Shown here piece by piece: positions 1 through 7,939 of a stretch of DNA of 64,000 nucleotides (the first letter of the stretch is position 1; each line of letters starts with the position of its first letter). A program made the position numbers and the translations under genes. The notes below the pieces were generated by a model, which was not told the origin of the DNA, ran no database searches, and saw nothing but the letters and a program-made list of their open reading frames with translations. Origin of the DNA: Gaiellasilicea sp963806955 (lineage in GTDB: Bacteria; Actinomycetota; Thermoleophilia; Gaiellales; Gaiellaceae); assembly GCA_963806955.1 (NCBI GenBank), contig CAWDZG010000001.1, forward strand, positions 1 to 64,000, given 5' to 3'.

Positions 1-246
1 TGGCTGAAATCATCGGACTCATCATCGGAGGCCTCATCGTCGGCGCGCTCGGGCGGCTGCATCAACCCGGGACCCGATCCGATGGGGTGGCTCGTCACGA
101 TCGCGATCGGCATCGCCGCGATGCTGGTCGTGGGCCTGCTGATCGGCGGCGTGCTGGGATTCATCCTGGCCGTGATCGTCGCCGCGGTGCTGGTCACCCT
201 CGTCCAGAGGGTGCTGCCTGGTTCCGACCGGCGTGTGACGACCTAG
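1..246 (+). CDS. GlsB/YeaQ/YmgE-family small membrane protein, first base outside window
   Basis: The window opens on the T of an ATG, so the gene lacks only its first base. The protein is about 81 residues: a short hydrophobic segment rich in IIGG and IVGALG, a GPDPMGW turn, then two closely spaced membrane segments. This is the pattern of the transglycosylase-associated GlsB/YeaQ/YmgE family, whose molecular role is poorly known. The frame is broken at 57-60, where a Leu codon reads CTGC. Dropping one base restores GRLINPGPDPMGW and a continuous frame to the TAG. The stop shares the tetranucleotide CTAG with the convergent phosphoesterase. Family assignment is by motif and length only. Confidence 0.7.
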   Translation, partial: WLKSSDSSSEASSSARSGGCINPGPDPMGWLVTIAIGIAAMLVVGLLIGGVLGFILAVIVAAVLVTLVQRVLPGSDRRVTT

Positions 247-1070
247 CTCGACCGGAAGGCGAGGGGCTCACGGCCGCGCGGGAACTCCCGAACGGCCGTG
301 AGCCCCCAGCCGTCCTCACGCCAGATGTAGGTGAGGACGCGCAGGGAGCTCCGCTCGATCTCGTAGACGTGCAGGCCGCGCGCCTCGCCACGGCGGTTCG
401 GCCTCGGCTGCCCGAAGCCGGGCGCGATCGAGACGACGACGGCGTGCTCGCCGCCGGGTGTCGAGAGCTCGAACTCGCGCCGCTCGGCGACGGTGCTCTG
501 GTGAATGTGGCCGGCGAGGATCAGGTCGGCGCCCGCCTCGACGAGGCCCGCGAGCACCCGGTTCCGCTTTGCGACCGGCTTCTTCCGCGAGCGCCAGGGC
601 GCACCGAGCAGATGGTGATGCAGGACGACGATCCGGAAGGCCTGCTCTGGGGCGTCCTCCCGGAAGAGCTCGGCGGCGCGCTGCACCTGCTCGTCGCGCA
701 GCCGCCCTGACTGGTGGCGCCAGGGACGGACGGAGTTCAGCCCTGCGACGAGGAGGGCCTCGGAGCGGTAGACGGGCTCCGTCGTCTCCCACTCCCGTTC
801 GAACTCGGCCCATGGACGGGTGAAGCGCTTCGGGAAGGTGAAGGGGATGTCGTGGTTCCCCGGCACCGTCAGCAGCGGGATGCCGAGATCGCGGAGAAAG
901 CGGCCGGCGCGCTCGTGCTGCGCCCGGCGGCCGCGGTGGGTGAGATCCCCGCTCGCGATCACGAGCTCCGGCGCCTGCTCGGCGATCAGCTGGGCGAGTG
1001 CCTCGATCGACACGAGCCGGTCGTTGCGGCCGAAATGGAGGTCGGAGAGGTGGAGCACCCGGGTCGCCAC
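243..1070 (-). CDS. Metallophosphoesterase, calcineurin-like (CpdA-type)
   Basis: This 275-residue protein has the complete metallophosphoesterase signature in order: SDLHFG near residue 9, GDLTHRG near 42, GNHD near 71, HHH near 150 and GHIH near 188. These residues bind the dinuclear metal centre. Length and motif spacing match 3',5'-cyclic-nucleotide phosphodiesterases of the CpdA group, but substrate cannot be told from sequence. No signal peptide is seen, so it is probably cytoplasmic. The start is GTG; on this strand a TAGCCT hexamer lies 9 nt upstream, which suggests a leaderless message. It diverges from the small protein at 1099. Confidence 0.85.
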   Translation of the reverse strand: MATRVLHLSDLHFGRNDRLVSIEALAQLIAEQAPELVIASGDLTHRGRRAQHERAGRFLRDLGIPLLTVPGNHDIPFTFPKRFTRPWAEFEREWETTEPVYRSEALLVAGLNSVRPWRHQSGRLRDEQVQRAAELFREDAPEQAFRIVVLHHHLLGAPWRSRKKPVAKRNRVLAGLVEAGADLILAGHIHQSTVAERREFELSTPGGEHAVVVSIAPGFGQPRPNRRGEARGLHVYEIERSSLRVLTYIWREDGWGLTAVREFPRGREPLAFRSS

Positions 1071-1079
1071 AGCCGACGG

Positions 1080-1091
1080 AGGCTATACAGT
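1080..1091. promoter_or_regulatory. Divergent -10 elements for 1070(-) and 1099(+)
   Basis: On the plus strand TACAGT (1086-1091) ends 7 nt before the ATG at 1099. On the minus strand TAGCCT (complement of 1080-1085) ends 9 nt before the GTG at 1070. Both fit a TANNNT -10 with transcription starting at or near the start codon. This is inferred from spacing that recurs at many genes in the window. Confidence 0.5.
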
Positions 1092-1098
1092 CCAGCTC

Positions 1099-1365
1099 AT
1101 GGCCGATCCAGGGTCAGAAACGGGCTCTGAGACAGAGCCCCCCGAGATCTTCGACGACCTCTACCTCGGGTTGAGGGCTGGTGGCGCGCTGCGCAAGCAG
1201 CGGCGCGGCGAGCCGCTGACGAGCGAGGAGCAGGAGGCGCTCGGACGCTGGCAGCGGCTTTCGATCGCGCGCAAGTCGCTCGCGGTCGGGGCCTTCTCGC
1301 TCGGTACGTTCGGGCTCGGGTTCACGCTCGGCGGACTGATCTTCGGGAAGTGGCGGAAGGCCTAG
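1099..1365 (+). CDS. Hypothetical 88-aa protein with C-terminal membrane segment
   Basis: I do not recognise a family. The N-terminal half is acidic and polar (GSETGSETEPPEIFDDLYLG), followed by a basic stretch and one glycine-rich hydrophobic segment near residues 62-82 ending in GKWRKA. This suggests a single-pass protein with a cytoplasmic N-terminus. The ATG is supported by a TACAGT hexamer 7 nt upstream. Its TAG overlaps the stop of the convergent PerM gene in a shared CTAG. Codon use is ordinary for the window. Confidence 0.6.
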   Translation: MADPGSETGSETEPPEIFDDLYLGLRAGGALRKQRRGEPLTSEEQEALGRWQRLSIARKSLAVGAFSLGTFGLGFTLGGLIFGKWRKA

Positions 1366-2429
1366 CCGGCCGTCTCCGCCTCCTTCGCAGAGAAGATCAC
1401 CGCAGGCACTTCCTCCTCCGCCGGATCCTTGTCGCGCACGATCACGTCGACGAGCGTCGCCAGCACGGCGGCGAGCGGGATCGCGAGGATCACCGCGAAG
1501 CCGCCGAAGAGGAGGCCGCACGCGGTCACGGCGACGAGGACGACGAGTGGGGTCAGGCCGACGGCGTCGCCGAGCACGCGCGGGATCACGAGGTAGTCCT
1601 CGAGCAGGCGCACGACGAGCACGATCACGCCGGCGGCGAGTGCCGTCTGCCACGAGACCGTCAGGCCGACGCCGACCGCGAGCGCCCCGGCGGCGAGCGG
1701 CCCGATCACGGGGATCAGCTCGACCACGCCCGCGAACGCGCCCACGAGCAGCCAGTAGGGCAGGCCGACGGCCCAGAAGGCGAGCGAGAGCACGGTGCCG
1801 ACGAGGGCGATCAGCACCGCCTGCCCGCGCACGTAGGCGCCGAGCTTGGCGTCGATCAGGTCCCAGGTGTCGCGCACCTTCTTCCGGCGCGGCCGGGGAA
1901 GGAGTGAGCAGACGAGGTTTTCGGCGCGGTCGCGCTCGAAGATCCAGTAGGCGGCGCAGGCGAGCGTGAAGAAGATGCCGAGCGCGACCTCGAAGACGGT
2001 CAGCGTGATCTCGACCGCCGGGTCGACGAGGCTCTCGCCGGAGGGGACGTCCTCGAGCCGCCGCTGCACGCCGACGAGAATGTCGTGCCGGATCCCGGTC
2101 GACTCCTGCGCCTGCTCGTTCAGGTCGGAGCGCGTCTGCGGAAGGTCGCCGATCGCGGCGTCGACCTGATCGATCGCCCGCGGCACGACGAGCCAGAGGA
2201 AGCCTGCCACCAGCGCGAAAAACGCGACGTAGTGGAGCGCGATCCCCGCGGCGCGCGGGAGGCCGACGCCTGCGAGCCGGTCGACCGTCGGCCGCATCGC
2301 GGCGGCGAGGATGAACGCGAGGAAGAGGAGCGCGACGACGAGGCGCAGCTGCCAGATCGCCAGCGCGAGCACGACGATCGAGCCGACCACGAGCGTCGCG
2401 AGGGCAGCACGCTTCGCGGTCTCCTTCAC
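1362..2429 (-). CDS. AI-2E transporter / PerM family membrane protein
   Basis: This 355-residue protein has about seven or eight hydrophobic helices: two at the N-terminus, then a soluble insert (about 75-140), then the transporter core with GLPYWLLVGAFAGVVELIPV and a late LLEDYLVIPRVLG motif. These are hallmarks of the AI-2E/PerM family, which includes the autoinducer-2 exporter TqsA and sodium/proton antiporter-like members. Substrate is not predictable. The start is the GTG that overlaps the stop of the upstream gene (GTGA). The open frame continues further upstream, but that extension is arginine-rich antisense sequence. It is probably co-transcribed with the 127-aa membrane protein. Confidence 0.85.
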   Translation of the reverse strand: MKETAKRAALATLVVGSIVVLALAIWQLRLVVALLFLAFILAAAMRPTVDRLAGVGLPRAAGIALHYVAFFALVAGFLWLVVPRAIDQVDAAIGDLPQTRSDLNEQAQESTGIRHDILVGVQRRLEDVPSGESLVDPAVEITLTVFEVALGIFFTLACAAYWIFERDRAENLVCSLLPRPRRKKVRDTWDLIDAKLGAYVRGQAVLIALVGTVLSLAFWAVGLPYWLLVGAFAGVVELIPVIGPLAAGALAVGVGLTVSWQTALAAGVIVLVVRLLEDYLVIPRVLGDAVGLTPLVVLVAVTACGLLFGGFAVILAIPLAAVLATLVDVIVRDKDPAEEEVPAVIFSAKEAETAG

Positions 2430-2809
2430 TCCGCGGGCTGTTCCCCGTCGGGTCGTTCGCGTAACTCGGGCGCCCGGCGTGCCTGCCAGACCCGGCGCGC
2501 GACGACGCCGATGAACGCGAACGAGATCCCGTAGAAGGCCTCCACGGCGAGCGCCTCCAGCCAGAGCGGGTTGCCCTCGCCGTCGCCGGACGCCGTCGCG
2601 ACGAAGAGCGGCGGGCACGCGACCACGATCGGCAGCGCCCAGAACGAGCCGCTGGCGATCCCGTAGAGCACGTGGACGGCGAGCCAGGCGAGGAAGAACG
2701 GCAGCGAGCCGTCCCGTTCGTCGCCCTGCACGAACAGCGCGGCGGCGGACGCCGCGAACACGGCCGCGACGGCGATGTCGGCGGCGCGGGCTCGGGAGCG
2801 CGGGGACAC
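2426..2809 (-). CDS. Hypothetical four-helix membrane protein
   Basis: This is a 127-residue protein with four predicted membrane helices (approximately residues 10-27, 38-52, 55-72 and 86-105) and a charged C-terminal tail. No family is recognised. The GTG start is 7 nt downstream of TACCGT on the same strand, another leaderless-type arrangement. Its stop overlaps the GTG of the PerM-family gene, so the two likely form an operon. It diverges from uvrA, with only 72 bp between the starts. Confidence 0.6.
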   Translation of the reverse strand: MSPRSRARAADIAVAAVFAASAAALFVQGDERDGSLPFFLAWLAVHVLYGIASGSFWALPIVVACPPLFVATASGDGEGNPLWLEALAVEAFYGISFAFIGVVARRVWQARRAPELRERPDGEQPAE

Positions 2810-2848
2810 GGCAGGGACGGTACTTCACGCCACCGGGACCGCCTGGAC

Positions 2849-2860
2849 GAACGTACGTTC
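2849..2860. promoter_or_regulatory. LexA (SOS) operator upstream of uvrA
   Basis: GAACGTACGTTC is a perfect palindrome matching the GAAC-N4-GTTC consensus of LexA operators in Bacillota and Actinomycetota. It ends 7 bp before the -10 hexamer of uvrA, so bound LexA would block RNA polymerase. It also lies in the divergent region and could affect the 2809 minus-strand gene. Confidence 0.85.
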
Positions 2861-2866
2861 GCGCGC

Positions 2867-2872
2867 TAGAAT
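2867..2872 (+). promoter_or_regulatory. uvrA -10 hexamer TAGAAT
   Basis: TAGAAT ends 9 nt before the uvrA ATG. No purine-rich ribosome binding site fits between, so the transcript is probably leaderless. Placement is supported by the adjacent LexA box. Confidence 0.6.
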
Positions 2873-2881
2873 GGCCGCCAC

Positions 2882-5722
2882 ATGGCTGCCGACGAGCTGA
2901 TCGTCCACGGGGCCCGCGAGCACAACCTCAAGGACATCGACGTCCGGCTGCCGCGGAACGCCCTCGTCTGCATCACCGGGCTCTCCGGCTCCGGCAAGTC
3001 GTCGCTCGCGTTCGACACGATCTACGCCGAGGGACAGCGCCGCTACGTCGAGAGCCTCTCCGCGTACGCGCGCCAGTTCCTGCAGATGATGGAGAAGCCC
3101 GACGTCGACTCGATCGACGGGCTCTCGCCGGCGATCTCGATCGACCAGAAGACGACGTCGCGCAACCCGCGCTCGACGGTCGGCACGGTCACGGAGATCT
3201 ACGACTACCTCCGTCTGCTCTACGCGCGTGTCGGCCGGCCGCACTGCCCGGTCTGTGGCCGCCCGATCGCCGGGCAGAGCCTCGACCAGATCGTCGAGCA
3301 GATCCTCGCGCTGCCCGAGGGAACGAAGTTCACCGTCAACGCGCCGATCGTGCGCGACCGCAAGGGCGAGTTCCGCGACGTGCTCGACGAGCTCCGCGCC
3401 GACGGCTTCACGCGCGTCAAGGTCGACGGCGAGCAGCGGCTGCTCGAGGAGGAGATCGTCCTCGACAAGAAGTTCAAGCACGAGATCGAGGTCGTCGTCG
3501 ACCGGCTCGTGCAGAAGCCCGACCTGCGCCAGCGCCTGACCCAGTCGGTCGAGACGGCCGCGGCGCTCGCCGACGGGCTCGTCGCGGTGGACGTCGTGGA
3601 CGGGGAGCCGATGCTCTTCTCGGAGAAGTTCGCCTGCCCCGAGCACGGGGTCTCGCTGCCGGAGCTGCAGCCGCGCATCTTCTCCTTCAACTCGCCGCAC
3701 GGCGCGTGCCCGCGCTGCACCGGGCTCGGCTCGCAGCTCGAGATCGATCCCGACCTCGTCGTGCCGGACACCTCGGTCACGGTCGGCGACGGCGCGCTCG
3801 TGCCCTGGTCGGTCGGCAACGGCGGCTTCTACGACTCGGTCGTGCAGGCGATCTGCGACCGCTACGAGATCGATCCCGACACGGCGTGGCGCGACCTGAC
3901 GACCGAGCAGCAGGATCTCTTCCTCCACGGCACGAAGGGCGAGAAGCTCTACGTCCAGTACCGCAACCGGATGGGCCGCCGCCGCTCGTACACGATGGCG
4001 TTCGAGGGGATCGTCGCCTCGCTGCAGCGCCGCTACAAGGAGACCGACTCGGCGCAGCAGCGCGAGCGGATCGAGGAGTACATGAGCTTCCGCCCTTGTG
4101 GCACCTGCAACGGCGCCCGGCTGAAGCCCGAGGTGCTCGCGGTCACCGTCGGGACGAGGTCGATCCACGACTTCACCCGGATGTCGGTGACGCGCTCGCT
4201 CGCCTTCCTCGACGAGCTCGGGCTGACGCCCACCGAGGAGCTGATCGGCCACCGGATCGTGAAGGAGATTCGCGAGCGCCTGACCTTCCTCGACAACGTC
4301 GGGGTCGGTTATCTCCAGCTCGACCGCGCCGCGAAGACGCTCTCGGGCGGCGAGGCGCAGCGGCTCCGGCTCGCGACCCAGATCGGCTCGCAGCTCGTCG
4401 GTGTCCTCTACATCCTCGACGAGCCGTCGATCGGCCTGCACCAGCGCGACAACGACAAGCTGATCGGGACGCTGCAGCGGCTGAAGTCGCTCGGCAACAC
4501 CGTGCTCGTCGTCGAGCACGACGAGCAGATGATGCGCACCGCCGACCATCTCGTCGACATGGGGCCGGGCGCCGGCGAGCACGGCGGCTGGGTCGTCGCC
4601 GAGGGGACGGCCGACACGGTGATGCGGAACAAGAAGTCGGTCACGGGCCAGTTCCTCTCCGGCGAGCGGCAGATCGCGATCCCGCCGCGGCGCGAGGACG
4701 ACCACGGCCACTTCACCGTCCGCGGCGCCGCGATGCACAACCTGAAGGGGATCGACGTGGAGTTCCCGGTCGGCAAGTTCGTCACGGTCACCGGCGTCTC
4801 CGGCTCGGGCAAGTCCACGCTCGTGAACGAGATCGTCTACAAGGCCTGCGCGAACCGGCTCAACCGGATGCGCGTCAAGCCCGGCGACCACGACAGCGTC
4901 GAGGGGATCGAGGTCTTCGACAAGGTGATCGACATCGACCAGAAGCCGATCGGGCGCACACCGCGCTCGAACCCGGCCACCTACATCGATCTCTTCACAC
5001 ACATCCGGGAGCTGTACTCGCTCACCCCGGAGGCGAAGGTGCGCGGCTACAAGCCGGGGCGCTTCTCGTTCAACGTCCGCGGCGGTCGCTGCGAGACGTG
5101 CAAGGGCGACGGCACGATCAAGATCGAGATGCACTTCCTGCCGGACGTCTACGTCCAGTGCGAGACGTGCCACGGGCACCGGTACAACAAGGAGACGCTC
5201 GAGGTGCGCTTCAAGGGCAAGTCGATCGCGGACGTGCTCGAGATGTCGGTCGAGGAGGCGCTCGGCTTCTTCGCCAAGATCCCGAAGCTGCACCGGCGCC
5301 TGCAGACGCTGCACGACGTCGGGCTCGACTACATCAAGCTCGGCCAGCCCGCGACGACGCTCTCGGGCGGTGAGGCGCAGCGGGTCAAGCTCGCCGCGGA
5401 GCTGTGCAAGGTCGCGACCGGGCGGACGCTCTACATCCTCGACGAGCCCACGACCGGGCTGCACTTCGCCGACATCGAGAAGCTGCTCGAGGTGCTGCAG
5501 CGGCTCGTCGACGCCGGCAACACCGTGCTCGTGATCGAGCACAACCTCGACGTGATCAAGCAGGCCGATTGGGTCGTCGACCTCGGGCCCGAGGGCGGCG
5601 AGGCGGGCGGCGAGCTGATCGCCGCCGGGACACCGGAGCAGGTCGCCGAGACGGAGGGCTCGTTCACGGGGCAATTCCTCCGTCACGTGCTCGCGCCGAG
5701 CGGCGAGCCGGTCGCCGCCTGA
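2882..5722 (+). CDS. uvrA: UvrABC excinuclease subunit A
   Basis: This 946-residue protein is full length for UvrA, the damage-recognition ATPase of nucleotide excision repair. It acts as a dimer and loads UvrB. The first ABC half has Walker A GLSGSGKSSL near residue 34, CPVCGRP and CPRCTGLG zinc-finger cysteines, and the signature LSGGEAQRLRLATQIGSQ. The second half has GVSGSGKSTL, the CETCKGDG/CETCHGH zinc module, LSGGEAQRVKLA and ILDEPTTGLHF. All nucleotide-binding motifs are intact. The ATG is fixed by conserved ELIVHGAREHNLK. An SOS box and -10 directly upstream indicate LexA control. The long frame on the opposite strand is a codon-bias shadow. Confidence 0.98.
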   Translation: MAADELIVHGAREHNLKDIDVRLPRNALVCITGLSGSGKSSLAFDTIYAEGQRRYVESLSAYARQFLQMMEKPDVDSIDGLSPAISIDQKTTSRNPRSTVGTVTEIYDYLRLLYARVGRPHCPVCGRPIAGQSLDQIVEQILALPEGTKFTVNAPIVRDRKGEFRDVLDELRADGFTRVKVDGEQRLLEEEIVLDKKFKHEIEVVVDRLVQKPDLRQRLTQSVETAAALADGLVAVDVVDGEPMLFSEKFACPEHGVSLPELQPRIFSFNSPHGACPRCTGLGSQLEIDPDLVVPDTSVTVGDGALVPWSVGNGGFYDSVVQAICDRYEIDPDTAWRDLTTEQQDLFLHGTKGEKLYVQYRNRMGRRRSYTMAFEGIVASLQRRYKETDSAQQRERIEEYMSFRPCGTCNGARLKPEVLAVTVGTRSIHDFTRMSVTRSLAFLDELGLTPTEELIGHRIVKEIRERLTFLDNVGVGYLQLDRAAKTLSGGEAQRLRLATQIGSQLVGVLYILDEPSIGLHQRDNDKLIGTLQRLKSLGNTVLVVEHDEQMMRTADHLVDMGPGAGEHGGWVVAEGTADTVMRNKKSVTGQFLSGERQIAIPPRREDDHGHFTVRGAAMHNLKGIDVEFPVGKFVTVTGVSGSGKSTLVNEIVYKACANRLNRMRVKPGDHDSVEGIEVFDKVIDIDQKPIGRTPRSNPATYIDLFTHIRELYSLTPEAKVRGYKPGRFSFNVRGGRCETCKGDGTIKIEMHFLPDVYVQCETCHGHRYNKETLEVRFKGKSIADVLEMSVEEALGFFAKIPKLHRRLQTLHDVGLDYIKLGQPATTLSGGEAQRVKLAAELCKVATGRTLYILDEPTTGLHFADIEKLLEVLQRLVDAGNTVLVIEHNLDVIKQADWVVDLGPEGGEAGGELIAAGTPEQVAETEGSFTGQFLRHVLAPSGEPVAA

Positions 5723-5729
5723 CCCGTCC

Positions 5730-5748
5730 GTTCGGCCCATGGCCGAAC
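5730..5748. terminator. Hairpin just after uvrA
   Basis: GTTCGGCC and GGCCGAAC form a perfect 8-bp stem around a CAT loop, 8 nt after the uvrA stop. There is no T run, so it may be a weak terminator or a 3'-end stabiliser. It abuts the GGGGACTGTCCCC repeat element. Confidence 0.4.
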
Positions 5749-5751
5749 CGC

Positions 5752-5794
5752 GTCAATCCACGTTGCGGGGACTGTCCCCGGCCGTTCGGTTGAC
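5752..5794. repeat. GGGGAC-W-GTCCCC palindromic element, copy 1
   Basis: The core GGGGACTGTCCCC sits at 5767-5779, flanked by GTCAAT on the left and GTTGAC on the right in inverted orientation. Two better copies lie at 6075 and 22260 with the same core and GTCAAC/GTTG flanks. It resembles REP/BIME-type palindromes. No transposase is nearby. Confidence 0.65.
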
Positions 5795-5854
5795 GGCGAG
5801 ACACGTCTGTTCAGGCCGCTTGTGCGGGCGGTTCGCTCGACGGAAGATTCGGCC

Positions 5855-6133
5855 GTGGGCTCGCTCGACCTCGATTCCTACTTCCGCTCGCTCGGGGTGC
5901 GACCGTCCGAGCCGATGCTCGAGGGGCTCAGCACCCTCGGAGAAGCACGGGCAACCCTGGCTCGCGTGGAAGCGCTCCTGGTCGCGCACGCACGGCGTCG
6001 AGGTAGCAGCTGGACGGAGATCGGCGCCGCGCTCGGGATCAGCCGGCAGGCCGCCCATGCCCGTCAGCGCGCGCTGTCAACGAGACGGACGGGGACTGTC
6101 CCCGTCCGTGCGGTTGACGGCGAGCGGCCCTAG
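5855..6133 (+). CDS. Small helix-turn-helix protein
   Basis: This is a protein of about 92 residues with an N-terminal alpha-helical part and a helix-turn-helix of sigma-region-4-like type, WTEIGAALGISRQAAHARQR, near residues 50-70. It is a candidate DNA-binding regulator of unknown target. The last 20 or so residues are encoded by the GGGGACTGTCCCC palindrome, so the original C-terminus was probably altered by that element. Start is uncertain: GTG at 5855 precedes the conserved-looking part, while GTG at 5822 would add 11 residues. The stop shares a CTAG with the convergent thioesterase. Confidence 0.6.
   Translation: MGSLDLDSYFRSLGVRPSEPMLEGLSTLGEARATLARVEALLVAHARRRGSSWTEIGAALGISRQAAHARQRALSTRRTGTVPVRAVDGERP
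6075..6117. repeat. GGGGAC-W-GTCCCC palindromic element, copy 2
   Basis: ACGGACGGGGAC (6084-6095), T, GTCCCCGTCCGT (6097-6108) is a perfect 12-bp inverted repeat with a 1-nt centre. It is enclosed by GTCAAC (6075) and GTTGAC (6112), also inverted. It lies inside the 3' end of the helix-turn-helix gene, so it is translated. Confidence 0.75.
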
Positions 6134-6528
6134 AGGACGGCCTGTGTCTGCGTGACGCGGGCGACGTGGCGGCCGTCGCCGTCGTGGAGGTCGGTCTCGA
6201 CGACGATCGTCCGCTTGCCCACGTGCAGCGGGCGGGCACGGGCGTCGACCGCCCCCGAGCGAACCGCGGCGAAGAAGTTCGTCTTCGACTCGATCGTGGC
6301 AGTCGCCGTCGAGCCCTCGGGCAGGTTGAGGAACGCGCAGTACGCGCCGACCGCGTCGGCGAGCCCCATCAGCACGCCGCCGTGGAGGAGACCCCCCGCC
6401 GTGGTCAGGCGCTCCTCCCAGATCGCGCGGCCGCGCACCTCGTCGGTCGAGGCGGTCAACAGTTCGATCCCGAGCGTCTCGGCGTACGGCATCGCCTGCC
6501 TCAGCGTCCTCGTCAGCGCCTCGTCCAC
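6130..6528 (-). CDS. PaaI-family hotdog thioesterase
   Basis: This 132-residue single-domain protein has the hotdog signature: a GGLLHGGVLMGLADAVGAYC helix near residues 44-63 containing the HGG motif, then IESKTNFFAAVRSG and VVETDLHDGDGR strands. Such proteins hydrolyse acyl-CoA thioesters, often phenylacetyl- or other aryl-acyl-CoA, and act in the cytoplasm as tetramers. Substrate is not predictable. The start is GTG, 9 nt downstream of TAGGTT on this strand, consistent with a leaderless transcript. It converges with the helix-turn-helix gene through overlapping stops. Confidence 0.85.
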   Translation of the reverse strand: MDEALTRTLRQAMPYAETLGIELLTASTDEVRGRAIWEERLTTAGGLLHGGVLMGLADAVGAYCAFLNLPEGSTATATIESKTNFFAAVRSGAVDARARPLHVGKRTIVVETDLHDGDGRHVARVTQTQAVL

Positions 6529-6591
6529 GACGCCGCGAACCTACCAAGTGGGGGATGGAGCGGGCGCTAGGCAGTGCCGATTTTCCTCCCA

Positions 6592-7301
6592 TGTTCAGGC
6601 GCGCTGTTCTCCTCGCGGGCGTCGCAGTTGCGCTGGCCGGGTGTGCCGGAGAGTCCGGGCTGCGTGCCCAGGAGCTGTTGCAGCGGGCCGCTGCAGCACA
6701 GCAACAGCTGTCGTCGTCGTCGTTCGAGGGCCGGGTCGCCGTCACGCACGACGGTCAGAAGATCTCGGTGGACTTCGCCGGGGTCACCTCGGCGGACGGA
6801 GAGCTCTTCTCGCTGCGGGCGACCGGAGTGCCCGGCGCGGACGGCTTCTCGCTGCGGATGCTCGTTCGCGGCAAGCGCGCGTGGCTCGACTTCGGCGATG
6901 GCTGGCAGGCGACACCGGTGCCGCCGTCCGCGCAGGCGCGAGGTTCGCTGAGCGCCGCCGCGTTCCAGCAGCTCGGGCGGTACGTCAAGGACGTCCGGGT
7001 CAACGAGCACCAGCTGATCGACGGCAAGTCCGTGACCACGATCGGGGGCGAGATCGACACCGCCGGCTTGATCGGCGCAGTCACCGAGATGGCCGGCTTC
7101 GCCGGCAAGTCGTTCGACCTCTCCGACCTCGACGTGTCGTTCGGGGACATCCACACCGTGCTCACGATCGACGAGCGCACGCACCTGCTGCAGAGCGCCT
7201 TCGTCGACTTCGCCGTCGACGCCGAGGGGAAGCACGGCGAGTTCGCGATCCACTACCGGCTCACGGGCGTCAACGAGCCGGTCGAGCTGCCGACGCCGTA
7301 G
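6592..7301 (+). CDS. Lipoprotein, LppX/LolA-like fold candidate
   Basis: This 236-residue protein starts with a signal peptide and lipobox VALAGC; the Cys is near residue 18. The mature part alternates polar and hydrophobic beta-strand-like segments (AWLDFGDGWQ, TTIGGEIDTAG, HTVLTIDERTHLLQSAFVDF), similar to the LppX/LprG/LolA half-barrel lipoproteins that carry lipids in actinobacteria. The family link is inferred from architecture, not firm. The ATG at 6592 is chosen because it begins the signal peptide; the open frame extends 37 bp further. It diverges from the thioesterase. Confidence 0.65.
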
Positions 7302-7314
7302 CTACGCTCGGGCC

Positions 7315-7939
7315 GTGGAGCCCGACCGCGACCGGCAATGGTGGCTGCGCGTGCCGGCCGTCCTCCTCGCGCCCCGCTCGGTCTTCGTCGCGCTGCGCGA
7401 CGAGTCGCGGGAGGATCTCGACGCCCGGGCCGAGCCCGTGCTCGCGCTCGTGCTGCTTCGCGGGGGTGTTCGCCGCGCTCACGTCGGGAACCGCCGGCCG
7501 GCTCTACGACGACCCGATCTACGACGGTCCGCTCGTCGTCGCGCTCTGGGTGGTGTTCGCGGCCGTCTTCACCGCGTTCGTCGGCTACTTCGTCGTCGGC
7601 GGCGCGCTCTATCTCGGCACGCGCGGGCTCGGCAGCGAGGGAACGTTTCGGCGCGCCCGCCATCTCCTCGCGTTCGCGGTCGCGCCGCTCGCGGTCGGCG
7701 TGCTCCTGCTCGTGCCGCTGGAGCTCGCCGTCTTCGGCGACGACCTCTTTCGCACCGGCGGCTCGGACGACGGCGACGCCGGGCTCGTGTTCGCCGTTGC
7801 CGAGGCCGGCTTCGGCGTCTGGGCGGCCGCCCTGATGCTGCTCGGCGTCCGCACCGTGCACGGCTGGAGTTGGGCGCGCTCGCTCGGGTCGGTGGCCCTC
7901 GTCGCCCTGTTCCTAGCGGCGTTCCACTACGTCTTCTAG
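7315..7939 (+). CDS. Yip1-domain membrane protein (one extra base at 7456-7459)
   Basis: After correction the protein has 207 residues. It begins with an amphipathic WWLRVPAVLLAPRSVFVAL helix, then five hydrophobic helices, with the typical Yip1 pattern of a proline-linked P+SVF entry motif and a late GVRTVHGWSWARS loop. The role of bacterial Yip1 proteins is unknown. The frame changes at 7456-7459, where a Leu codon reads CTTC; removing one base gives LLAGVFAALTSG and restores the frame to the TAG. The GTG start lies 6 nt after TACGCT. The last 27 bp overlap the convergent panB. Confidence 0.7.

Noticed and set aside
2825..5740. A 971-codon open frame antisense to uvrA
   Set aside because: Its composition is a mirror of GC-biased codon use in uvrA (long runs of Leu, Arg, Asp, Val), with no domain or start signal. 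The plus-strand uvrA is unambiguous.
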